NCBI GenBank assembly: GCA_965200645.1
Contig: CBDAUN010000003.1
Coordinates: 806,001-870,000 of the forward strand
Length of the DNA stretch: 64,000 nucleotides
Direction of reading: 5' to 3'
From: CBDAUN01 sp965200645
Lineage (GTDB): Bacteria; Pseudomonadota; Gammaproteobacteria; Arenicellales; JAJDZL01
Below, in pieces: positions 47,079-55,703 of the stretch. The first letter of the stretch is position 1; every line of letters begins with the position of its first letter. The translations under genes and the position numbers were made by a program. Below the pieces are notes generated by a model, which saw only the letters and a list, made by a program, of their open reading frames with translations, ran no database searches and had not been told where the DNA came from.

Positions 47079-47900
47079 ATGCCAAACAACTCAAACTTGC
47101 CATTTCTAATTGAGCCAGACCAACTTGAAACACAGCTCAATGATTCCAAACTACTCATTGTTGATGTCGGCGACTACGACATGCATGAACGCGAAAGAAT
47201 CCCAAAATCCGTCCATGTTGACTATCTTGATCTCGTTTCCGGCGACATTCCGACCAGCGGTACTTTGCCATCCCCAGAGCAACTTGCGGAAGTGATGTCT
47301 TCGATCGGTCTTAGTAGTGAACATCATGTAGTAGCGTATGATTCGGAAGGCAACGGCCGTGCATCTAGATTCTTGTGGACTCTCGATGTATTGGGGCATC
47401 CATCATCGTCTTTGCTAAATGGTGGATTTACCGCATGGAAAAACGAAGGTTACCCGATTGACAGTACGCCGTCAAAAACAATAGAACGGTCCAACTATAC
47501 CGTAACTATAAATGGCAAGGCACGAGCCGACAAGGATTACATACTCTCCAATTTGGATAACGATGGCATAGGGTTACTGGATGCTCGTTCACCAATGGAG
47601 TATGTAGGTTTAGACGTTAGAGCTATGAATGGCGGACATATTCCTGGGGCACGCAATGTCAATTGGACGGACACCATCGATACTGCTCGAAATAATCGAT
47701 TTAAACCCCGAGAAGAGTTGCTTGCCATGCTCTATCAACAGGGGTTAACACCTGATAAGGAAATTATCACATACTGCCAGACTCACCATCGTTCATCGCA
47801 TAGTTATGCGATGCTCAAATCGTTGGGGTTTGAAAAAATTAGAGGCTATCCGGGCTCATGGTCTGAATGGGGAAATTCCAACGATACTCCTGTCGAATAA
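47079..47900 (+). CDS. RhdA-like thiosulfate sulfurtransferase (tandem rhodanese)
   Basis: The 273-residue protein has two rhodanese domains; the second carries the persulfide-forming Cys in YCQTHHRSSH (about residue 236). The CQTHHR loop and the following GYPGSWSEWGN segment match Azotobacter RhdA rather than SseA-type 3-mercaptopyruvate enzymes. Such proteins move sulfane sulfur from thiosulfate or persulfides to acceptors such as cyanide or thiols. No signal peptide is seen. The next gene, dinB, is unrelated. Confidence 0.88.
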   Translation: MPNNSNLPFLIEPDQLETQLNDSKLLIVDVGDYDMHERERIPKSVHVDYLDLVSGDIPTSGTLPSPEQLAEVMSSIGLSSEHHVVAYDSEGNGRASRFLWTLDVLGHPSSSLLNGGFTAWKNEGYPIDSTPSKTIERSNYTVTINGKARADKDYILSNLDNDGIGLLDARSPMEYVGLDVRAMNGGHIPGARNVNWTDTIDTARNNRFKPREELLAMLYQQGLTPDKEIITYCQTHHRSSHSYAMLKSLGFEKIRGYPGSWSEWGNSNDTPVE

Positions 47901-48013
47901 GCTCCTGCCTCCCTTCTCTTCGACTGTGCCCTGAATCCTCCAGATATCATGAGGCTCAACTAGATAAACATTTGCCGATGCAAAATATAGGCTAGCGAAC
48001 TTTCCTTAACCAA

Positions 48014-49168
48014 ATGATTATTCACGTCGACATGGATGCATTTTATGCGTCTGTGGAGCAAAGAGATAATCCAGAACTTAAGCAAAAACCTGTCATAGTA
48101 GGCGGGACAGTTGACTCACGTGGTGTGGTATCGGCAGCGAGTTATGAAGCTCGCCAATTTGGGGTTAGAAGTGCGATGCCTTCCGCTACAGCAAGTAAGT
48201 TATGCCCGGAAGCTACAGTCATTCGCCCTAGAATGAAGTACTACAGCTCAGTCTCCGAGCAGATCAATACGATTTTTCATCGTTTCACGCCATTGGTAGA
48301 ACCGCTGTCGCTTGATGAAGCGTTTCTGGATGTCACTCGAAGTTCAAAGCTTTTTGGTTCTGCTACTGAAATAGGCAGGCAAATTAAGTCATCGATTCAG
48401 ACCGAACTTGATCTACCTGTATCCATCGGAATCGCACCCAATAAGTTTGTTGCCAAAATTGCCAGCGACATTGACAAACCTAACGGATTTGTATGCGTTG
48501 AACCTCCACTTGAGAATTTTCTTGACCCTTTGCCAGTTGTGCGGCTTTGGGGTGTTGGGGTTCAAACCCGCAATAGTCTTGAAAAGTTAGGAATCCAGAC
48601 CATACACGACTTTCGTAATGCCAACACTGACCTACTGAAGAGCCGACTTGGCAATGTTTACGAGCACCTTCTGCAACTTGCAAGAGGCGAAGACAGTCGA
48701 GAGGTGGTTCCAGAATCCAAGCCAAAATCCATATCAAGGGAAACGACCTTTCATTCGGATGTGGACGACCCGAAGTATTTGGAGTCGGTCTTGTTGGTTC
48801 AAGTACAGGAAGTAGCAACCCGCTTGAGGGCAAAGCACCTGTTGGCTAAAACTGTAGGAATCAAATTACGTTACCAAAATTTTGAAACTATGACACGCGA
48901 TGAGTCATTTCATGAAGCGACAGACTTGACTCAGAAATTTTGGAATTCGACCCTAAAACTAATTCGAAATGTGATCAAATCTGACGGTCGTAAACCGGTA
49001 AGGCTTATCGGTGTGCACCTCAGTTCACTGCAAACTGAACGAAGTCGCCAAACAAGACTGTTTAGTGATAACAAGAGTGACCAGCAAAGAAAGATTGATG
49101 AGGTTGTCGATGAGGTCAATTCGCGATTTGGCAGGAAGTCATTAAGACGGGGAATTGAACCGGACTGA
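48014..49168 (+). CDS. dinB: DNA polymerase IV
   Basis: The 384-residue Y-family polymerase carries out error-prone translesion synthesis. Catalytic acidic residues are in HVDMDAFYASVEQ (about 4-16) and LSLDEAFLDV (about 98-107), with SIGIAPNKFVAKIASD (about 138) and a helix-hairpin-helix thumb following. The little-finger domain is complete, but no clear clamp-binding tail is seen. No LexA box of the E. coli type is visible upstream, so SOS control is not evident. Confidence 0.95.
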   Translation: MIIHVDMDAFYASVEQRDNPELKQKPVIVGGTVDSRGVVSAASYEARQFGVRSAMPSATASKLCPEATVIRPRMKYYSSVSEQINTIFHRFTPLVEPLSLDEAFLDVTRSSKLFGSATEIGRQIKSSIQTELDLPVSIGIAPNKFVAKIASDIDKPNGFVCVEPPLENFLDPLPVVRLWGVGVQTRNSLEKLGIQTIHDFRNANTDLLKSRLGNVYEHLLQLARGEDSREVVPESKPKSISRETTFHSDVDDPKYLESVLLVQVQEVATRLRAKHLLAKTVGIKLRYQNFETMTRDESFHEATDLTQKFWNSTLKLIRNVIKSDGRKPVRLIGVHLSSLQTERSRQTRLFSDNKSDQQRKIDEVVDEVNSRFGRKSLRRGIEPD

Positions 49169-50027
49169 ACTACTTTTTTTCCGAAGTTACTTGGCACATC
49201 TCAAAACACTCTCAAGTAGTTCGGTAAATTTTACTGTAGTTTTACTATGCCAGCGATGAAGTATATTCAAACGTTCCTTGTGGTGCAGATTTCCTTTTTT
49301 TCTAAGCAGTGCTCTTGAACCAATCTTTCGACCCGGTCTTTATCAATTGAGCTTTATTTACTTGGCTCATATGAGTACTGTGTTACTTCAGTTCAATGAA
49401 CTTTCGTTGCAATAATTCGGTGGAGTAGGGGTATCTTTTAAACTACTTTTCACTGGACAAAATCATCTCAATCTTATCAACCGAAACCGCTTCAACCTGC
49501 ACCAGCAATAACACTACTATGGAATTCATGCGGTATAAGGTTTTCTGATAAATATTAGAGTTCTCAGGCACAGTGCAACATTACGCTAATTCACAAAAAA
49601 TTTGAAAAAATTTTTCATTTATTTTGTCAATTTCCTTGCAAAATCGAAAATATTTTTCAATCTTCGGTATGCTACAATTCTGGTATGAATTGACAGTTTA
49701 GCGAAGTGATTAACGACTAGTTTAGAACCGTCCACAAGTATTCGGTATCCGAAGTATTACAACTGGACTATTGTTCTATTTTTGCCATCAATATTTTGCA
49801 CTAATGTCGATCTCGTATCATAAAGATTTGAGTGAGAAACCGTACTAAATCGCGATAGGTGCTAGTACCTACTAGTAAATTTGCAATTCACTTGGAAAAT
49901 TTGCAGTCTCGGATGCTAGAAACGGTAAGTCCGTGCACTGTATGCTTCCCCAAACTATTGATGAACTTATAGTTTTTTATTATCCTAAACCCAAAATTCT
50001 GCATTTAATGGCAGTTGGAGAATTAAC
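49169..50027. other. Long regulatory-looking region upstream of mtoX
   Basis: About 860 AT-rich bases with no credible gene. It holds an 8-bp inverted repeat right at the dinB stop (GAACTACT 49167-49174 and AGTAGTTC 49215-49222), an A-tract near-palindrome at 49603-49617, and a compact block 120-165 bases before the mtoX ATG listed separately. The mtoX ribosome binding site is GGAG, 7 bases before its ATG. Confidence 0.45.
49862..49905 (+). promoter_or_regulatory. Putative operator block upstream of mtoX
   Basis: A near-palindrome CTAGTA-CC-TACTAG (49862-49875) is followed at once by two exact copies of AAATTTGCA starting at 49877 and 49897, a spacing of 20 bases, about two helical turns. 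Same-face direct repeats upstream of a promoter are typical of activator binding. No regulator gene is nearby. Confidence 0.35.
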
Positions 50028-51389
50028 ATGTTAAAGAAAATTCTTACCCCCCTCATCGCAACAGTTTTCGTTGCCATCGCGGCAATAACGCCCGCGTCAG
50101 CTGATGAAACTTGCATGTCGCCGTACATTGCAAAGTTGCAGGGTCAGGAAGACTTTGTATATGTATGGACACTAGGCACGATTGGCGTAGGTGACGAACA
50201 GGATAAACTTGTCACTATCGACACTAACCCCAAATCCGGAACTTACGGCAAGGTTGTTCATTCGCTATCGGTTGGCGGTCGTAATGAAGCTCACCATTCC
50301 GGACTATCAGATGATCGCAAGTACCTGTGGGCAGGCGGTCTCGATACTAACAAAATTTTTGTATTCGATATTCACTCCGACCCGAGCAAACCGAAGGTTC
50401 ACAAAGTCATCACCGACTTTGCTGAAGCCACGGGTGGATTGGTTGGACCCCATACCTTTTATGCCCTTCCGGGTCGCATGATGATTACAGCTCTGTCAAA
50501 TAACGCAGACCAGGGTGGAAGAACCGGTTTGGCCGAATACAACAATGCTGGCGAATATGTTGCTACGCACTGGATCCCAACAGACTCTGACTTGCGAGGC
50601 GCGGTAAAGACCGGTCAATTTGCGGATGGTTACGGCTATGACGTTCGCGTTAAAGCAGAAAGCAACATTATGCTCACATCCTCGTTTACTGGATGGTCAA
50701 ACTACATGATGGATTTTGGTGCAATGGTCGCCGACCCCAACGCAATGCAACGATTTGGTAATACTATGGTGGTTTGGGATCTGCATGCACGTAAGCCACT
50801 CAAGGTTCTTGATGTACCGGGAGCACCGCTGGAAATACGATGCGCCTGGGGTGCAGAAAACAAGTATTGCTTCACAAGTGCCGCACTGACATCACAAATA
50901 TGGCTGCTGTATGAAGATGATTCTGGCGAATGGCAGGCAAAGGCTGTCGCAGACATCGGAGACCCATCAAAAATTCCATTGCCTGTGGACATCTCCATCA
51001 CTTCAGACAACCAAGGTCTGTGGGTCGATACTTTCTTAGATGGTAAGGCTCGCTACTTTGATATCTCAGACCCATTCGCACCCAAGCAAACTTACGAAAA
51101 GGTAATCGGAAGTCAAATCAACATGGTTTCTCAGACTTGGGATGGCGAGAGAGTCTATTTTTCGAGTTCGCTGTTAGGTAACTGGGACAAGACTGGTGAT
51201 GCCGATGAACAGTATGTCAAGCTATATCACTGGAATGGCGAATCGCTGGAACACGAGTGGACCGTCGACTTCTATGCTGAGGGTCTCGGACGTGCGCATC
51301 AAATGCGTTTTGGAGCATACTCTCTATATGGCATGGTCAATCCAAAAACCACCACTCAATATGCTTCATTGACTCAAAGCACAAACTAA
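50028..51389 (+). CDS. mtoX: Methanethiol oxidase (selenium-binding protein 56 family)
   Basis: This 453-residue protein belongs to the SBP56/SELENBP1 family and has a cleavable signal peptide ending near PASADE, placing it in the periplasm. Family-typical segments are GGRNEAHHSGLSDDRKY with paired His (about 85), GPHTFYALPG (about 145) and the C-terminal GRAHQMRFG His. In Hyphomicrobium, MtoX oxidises methanethiol to formaldehyde, H2S and H2O2, needs copper, and is encoded with SCO and MauG genes. The same three-gene order is present here. GGAG stands 7 bases before the ATG. Confidence 0.88.
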   Translation: MLKKILTPLIATVFVAIAAITPASADETCMSPYIAKLQGQEDFVYVWTLGTIGVGDEQDKLVTIDTNPKSGTYGKVVHSLSVGGRNEAHHSGLSDDRKYLWAGGLDTNKIFVFDIHSDPSKPKVHKVITDFAEATGGLVGPHTFYALPGRMMITALSNNADQGGRTGLAEYNNAGEYVATHWIPTDSDLRGAVKTGQFADGYGYDVRVKAESNIMLTSSFTGWSNYMMDFGAMVADPNAMQRFGNTMVVWDLHARKPLKVLDVPGAPLEIRCAWGAENKYCFTSAALTSQIWLLYEDDSGEWQAKAVADIGDPSKIPLPVDISITSDNQGLWVDTFLDGKARYFDISDPFAPKQTYEKVIGSQINMVSQTWDGERVYFSSSLLGNWDKTGDADEQYVKLYHWNGESLEHEWTVDFYAEGLGRAHQMRFGAYSLYGMVNPKTTTQYASLTQSTN

Positions 51390-51429
51390 ATTTGAGTAAG
51401 CAGGTTTAATTTGTAGCATTAACCACCGC

Positions 51430-52161
51430 GTGGCAATTTTGAATTCTTCAATTTCTAAAATTTTTAAATATCAAATTGTCGTGCGTTTTATCGTTGCTTT
51501 GCTTACTGTGCTAGTGGCTTCAGTTGCAATAGCACAGGACTCGAAATCACAATATAAAGCTCCGGGCTGGGGGGATCTTTCCTATGTTCCCCCTGCTCCG
51601 GGGACATACGAATTGCCGGTCATTATGCAAGCTCATGACGGTAAAGTTATTCGGACCGACGGTACGGAAGCTAACCTTTTCGAAATCATGTCTGGTAAGT
51701 TGGTTTTTTTGAGTTTTATCTTCACTCGTTGTGCGGATACCAACGGCTGCCCATTGGCGAACGCGGTGCTGTACAAAGTGCAGGGACGTCTAAATCAGCG
51801 TCCGGAGTTGGCAGACAAAGTCGCACTTCTTTCGGTTTCCTTTGACCCGGAGTTCGACACTCCAGAGGTAACCGGCAAACTAGAAAATGTATTTCAAAGT
51901 GGACAGGTCCAATGGGAATTCCTAACTACTGAAAGTCAGGCAGCGTTACAACCCATTTTGGATAATTACGGACAGTTCGTTTTGCGCCTAAAAATGCAGG
52001 ATTCAACCCACGGCCACTCGGTGGACGAAACCGCTCACATCCTCAAAGTGTATCTAATTGACCGTGAACGAAATGTTAGAAATATCTATAGTGTTTCATT
52101 TTTGCATCCAGATATCCTAATGAATGATCTAGACACACTGGTGCTAGAGTCTGCAACGTAA
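51430..52161 (+). CDS. SCO1/SenC-family copper chaperone-like protein
   Basis: The 243-residue protein has an N-terminal hydrophobic segment ending in VAIAQDS (signal peptide or anchor) and a thioredoxin-like SCO domain. The copper ligands would be Cys101, Cys107 and His203 (the last in DETAHILKV). The Cys pair is spaced CX5CP rather than the usual CX3CP. Position between mtoX and mauG matches the Hyphomicrobium methanethiol-oxidase operon, where SCO is thought to supply copper. The start is a GTG with no strong ribosome binding site; a GTG about 17 codons downstream is an alternative. Confidence 0.83.
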   Translation: MAILNSSISKIFKYQIVVRFIVALLTVLVASVAIAQDSKSQYKAPGWGDLSYVPPAPGTYELPVIMQAHDGKVIRTDGTEANLFEIMSGKLVFLSFIFTRCADTNGCPLANAVLYKVQGRLNQRPELADKVALLSVSFDPEFDTPEVTGKLENVFQSGQVQWEFLTTESQAALQPILDNYGQFVLRLKMQDSTHGHSVDETAHILKVYLIDRERNVRNIYSVSFLHPDILMNDLDTLVLESAT

Positions 52162-52170
52162 CTGATTGCC

Positions 52171-53538
52171 ATGTGGCGAAAGTCACTTTGGACTGACTTT
52201 GGACCAGTCGCGTTATCTGCCTTATTTTGCTTCTTTTTCGCGGCTGTAACATTAGCGAACACTAGTGGAGAACTCAAACCCACTGATGTAGTTGACGAAA
52301 GTCAGTTCTATGGTCCTGGAGATGTAAAATCCGGCTATGGCAGTTCGGAATACGAAACTGACTCCAAAAGCTTGCTCCAGCGACGTGGGGAAAAGTATGA
52401 CCTGATTTCCATTGTTAATAACCCACCTTTGGGACTTCCACCAGTTCCGATCCCGACTCACAACCCTCCGACCCGGGCAAAGATAGAGTTAGGGCGCAAA
52501 CTCTTTTTTGACCGACGACTGTCAATCAATAACACCGTTTCCTGCGCCAACTGTCATATTCCCGAACAAGGATTCACCAACAACGAAATTGCCACAGCAG
52601 TCGGTGTTGAAGGTCGATTTGTCTTTCGTAACTCACCTACACTCTACAACGTCGCCTATTTGAAGCATTTGTTTCACGATGGTCGGGAATTCAGCCTCGA
52701 AACGCAGATATGGCAACCCATTACTGCACACAATGAAATGGGGGCACCGTCAATTGGCTATACCATCAATAAAATTCGAAGAATGTCCGACTATGACGGT
52801 CTTTTTGAAGCAGCATTCGATCAAAATGGTCCCAACTTGGCTAACATCGGCGACGCCTTAGCCAGCTATCAACGAACCTTGCTTTCCGCCGACTCGCCGT
52901 TTGATCGTTGGTTCTACGGCAAACAGTCTGATGCGATGAATGAAGCGGCAATTCGAGGATTTAAATTATTTTCCGGTAAGGCAAGTTGTGTCGTCTGCCA
53001 TCAAATTCATGAAGACAGTGCTTTGTTTCTCGATCATGACTTCCACAATACCGGTCTTGGGTATGACGTATCGTACCGACTGGTTAACGCAAAGAATGTG
53101 AAAGTAAAAGTTCAGCTTGCACCAGGAGTATTCACAGAAGTTTCAAAGGAATTAATCGACTCAGTGTCCAGGGTTAAGGACAGAAATGATTTAGGCTTGT
53201 ATCGCGTGACTGAAAATCCGGATGACCGTTGGAGGTTTCGAACTCCAACACTGCGCAATGTAGCTTTGTCAGCACCATATATGCACAATGGCGAAATGAG
53301 CACCTTGCGCGAAGTCATCGACTTTTACGATCAAGGTGGCATTCCAAATGAACTGCTTTCACCGCTCATTCGACCTTTAAATTTGAGCGAACAGGAGAAA
53401 CAGGACTTGGAGGAATTTCTTAAATCGTTGACCGGCAGTAACATTCCAATTTTAGTTTCGGACGCATTCGCGGCACATATTGGTGAATTGAGTCGGAACG
53501 ACCCAAATTGGGCCCATGACAACACGTTGGGCTACTGA
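52171..53538 (+). CDS. Di-heme cytochrome c peroxidase / MauG-family protein
   Basis: This 455-residue exported protein has a hydrophobic N-terminal segment and two heme-binding motifs, CANCH (125-129) and CVVCH (273-277), with the LGRKLFFDRRLS and FRTPTLRNVALSAPYMHNG segments typical of the MauG/cytochrome c peroxidase family. MauG-like proteins reduce peroxide or install cross-linked cofactors in partner proteins. As the third gene of the mtoX operon it may mature MtoX or remove the peroxide it makes. It starts 9 bases after the SCO stop. Confidence 0.88.
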   Translation: MWRKSLWTDFGPVALSALFCFFFAAVTLANTSGELKPTDVVDESQFYGPGDVKSGYGSSEYETDSKSLLQRRGEKYDLISIVNNPPLGLPPVPIPTHNPPTRAKIELGRKLFFDRRLSINNTVSCANCHIPEQGFTNNEIATAVGVEGRFVFRNSPTLYNVAYLKHLFHDGREFSLETQIWQPITAHNEMGAPSIGYTINKIRRMSDYDGLFEAAFDQNGPNLANIGDALASYQRTLLSADSPFDRWFYGKQSDAMNEAAIRGFKLFSGKASCVVCHQIHEDSALFLDHDFHNTGLGYDVSYRLVNAKNVKVKVQLAPGVFTEVSKELIDSVSRVKDRNDLGLYRVTENPDDRWRFRTPTLRNVALSAPYMHNGEMSTLREVIDFYDQGGIPNELLSPLIRPLNLSEQEKQDLEEFLKSLTGSNIPILVSDAFAAHIGELSRNDPNWAHDNTLGY

Positions 53539-53678
53539 TTTAGCTCTCATTTCAGATTCAGTCTGGTCTGCAACTTGATATATTTAGAATACTGACCTTA
53601 ATGCGTATACAATCTTTACAACAGTTACGACTTCACAATTATTCAGCTGATGATTGACTGGTCTGTCTCATTCACTCA

Positions 53679-55619
53679 ATGACGAAAATGAAAACTTCTG
53701 CCGAAGAACAATTCACTACCAACAAAGAAGTTGTAGTTGTTAGTGAGGAAATTTCCTCCTCTGCACCAACCAATGCTAACCACGATGATTTGGCTTCACT
53801 GATTGAGGAAATCGACAAAATTCTTGGCGAACAAAATATGCCAAGACTTAAGGTATTACAGAAACTCGAAGAAAGACTGAGTTGTGGTTTGAAAGAACAG
53901 AATCTGAATGAAAAAGACCAGGAATCTGTCGATGCGAGCAAGTCAAAGTTAGACGAAGTTATCGCTAAACAACAAAGCGAAATTGACAAGCAATCCGAAG
54001 AATTTAAAGAAAATTTACAAAAATTTCTTGAAGCAGTCGAGGCCGGACAAACCAAACAGTCCTTAGCACTTTACGAAAAGTGTCAGTCGAGACTACATAG
54101 GCTAGGAGATTTAGGTGAAGAACCAAAGCGCATAGAGAAACTAACTAAGAATCTGCGTCGGTCAAAACCGGTACTGGACGAACTAAAAGCCTGGCGCTCT
54201 TGGAGTATGAATCGAGCAAGAGAAGAATTGATTACCAAAGTAGAAGGCTATAGCGAATCTAAATTGCCACCCAAAGATCTACTCATTCGAATCCGAGACG
54301 CTCGAGACCAGTGGAATAAGTGGAATCAGACTGGGGATTATCCCAATCGTGTTCTCAGACAAAGATTCGAAGAATCGTGCAAGAAAGCATTCGCACCCTG
54401 TGCTGAGTACCTAAAAGAGCAAAGAATTCTTCGCCAAAACAACTTGGAAACTCGAAATCAGATATGCGAAGAACTGGCAGATATATTTAACAACACAAAC
54501 TGGAACAGACCTGACTGGGTACAAATCGGTACAGCCATACGCAACGCGAGAAAAAATTGGAAAGCAGCTGTCCCGCTAAGTAAAAACGACTGGCGAATCA
54601 CCAATGAAAAATTCGATCAGATTTTAAAGCAATATGAACCCTATCTTTCTGTGGAACGAGAGCGGTGCCATGAATATCGACTTCAATTGATTGAACGAGT
54701 CAAAGCTCTGAATACCACACCTTTACGCGAATCTATTGAAACCGTAAAGCAAATTCAACAGGAATGGAAGAATGTCACTGTACGTTGCAGTAAGCAACGA
54801 GAAAATCAACTTTGGGAACAGTTCAGGCTGGCATGCGACCAACAGTTTGATAGAAGAACTGCTCAAAGGGAAGCGGTAAAGCAAAGGCAGCAGAATCAAA
54901 TAGAGTCCAAAAAAATAATTTTAGATGAACTTAAGTCAATAAATGCCAATGCCGCGAAAGAAATGCACCATGCAAAAGCACGGGTATCAAAGATCAAACA
55001 GCAGTGGAATTCGCTGGACAGAGCCGCGAGAAGAGGAAATAAATCTATCGACGCTGCATTTGACAATGAAGTGGCTACTTTTGAACGGAAACTGGAGTCG
55101 GCTGAACTGCAGGCAATTGAATCCACACTGATGCAGTTGGAAGAACTATCACAGTTGTGCATGAAGCTTGAGAATGTAGTTGGACAGGAGGATGCTTCAT
55201 CAACTCTACAGTCGGTGCAAGAAGCGTGGGGGAAAATCAATAAAAGTGGTGGCGCCTACCAAGTTGACATCGACAGACGATTTCAGAATGTTTGCACAGC
55301 TATAAAGAACGGTGATTCTACCCTGCCATCAACTCAGGAAAATCTTGTGGAAAAGGAGCAAATCTGTCTTCAGTTGGAGATTCTCTCAGAAATTCCATCT
55401 CCTCCCGAATTTGCTCGCGACCGCATGGAATATCAGGTAACTCGACTCAATGCGAGTATGACAAAGCAACAAATCAATACTAAAAATATTGAACGACAGT
55501 GCCAGGAGTTGGTAGCGAAGTTCTTTACCATTGGTGCAGTTCCACCTCAGTCAAGCAATTCATTGCAGGAACGATTTTCAAATATTCGCTCTCAGATGAA
55601 GTCGAAAGACCCCAGCTGA
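53679..55619 (+). CDS. DUF349 coiled-coil protein
   Basis: The 646-residue hydrophilic protein has no signal peptide or membrane span. It contains several DUF349-type helical repeats, seen as recurring W-rich elements such as DQWNKWNQTG, RKNWKAAVP, QQEWKNVT and KQQWNSLDRAAR spaced about 75-110 residues apart, preceded by a Glu/Lys-rich coiled coil (about 25-120). The family is widespread in gammaproteobacteria and has no established biochemical function. The ATG overlaps no neighbour; fumarase follows 84 bases later. Confidence 0.8.
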   Translation: MTKMKTSAEEQFTTNKEVVVVSEEISSSAPTNANHDDLASLIEEIDKILGEQNMPRLKVLQKLEERLSCGLKEQNLNEKDQESVDASKSKLDEVIAKQQSEIDKQSEEFKENLQKFLEAVEAGQTKQSLALYEKCQSRLHRLGDLGEEPKRIEKLTKNLRRSKPVLDELKAWRSWSMNRAREELITKVEGYSESKLPPKDLLIRIRDARDQWNKWNQTGDYPNRVLRQRFEESCKKAFAPCAEYLKEQRILRQNNLETRNQICEELADIFNNTNWNRPDWVQIGTAIRNARKNWKAAVPLSKNDWRITNEKFDQILKQYEPYLSVERERCHEYRLQLIERVKALNTTPLRESIETVKQIQQEWKNVTVRCSKQRENQLWEQFRLACDQQFDRRTAQREAVKQRQQNQIESKKIILDELKSINANAAKEMHHAKARVSKIKQQWNSLDRAARRGNKSIDAAFDNEVATFERKLESAELQAIESTLMQLEELSQLCMKLENVVGQEDASSTLQSVQEAWGKINKSGGAYQVDIDRRFQNVCTAIKNGDSTLPSTQENLVEKEQICLQLEILSEIPSPPEFARDRMEYQVTRLNASMTKQQINTKNIERQCQELVAKFFTIGAVPPQSSNSLQERFSNIRSQMKSKDPS

Positions 55620-55703
55620 TTAATATTCTAATACTTGGCGTAATTCGAATCACCTCAATTCGATCATGTGATTCAAAAATGGCGAAGTGTGCCTAAATCA
55701 AAT

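Noticed and set aside
47901..48013. LexA-controlled promoter for dinB
   Set aside because: No CTGT-N8-ACAG type box is visible upstream of the gene.
49167..49222. Intrinsic terminator after dinB
   Set aside because: The 8-bp arms are 40 bases apart and no T-run follows the right arm; the T-run lies inside the loop.
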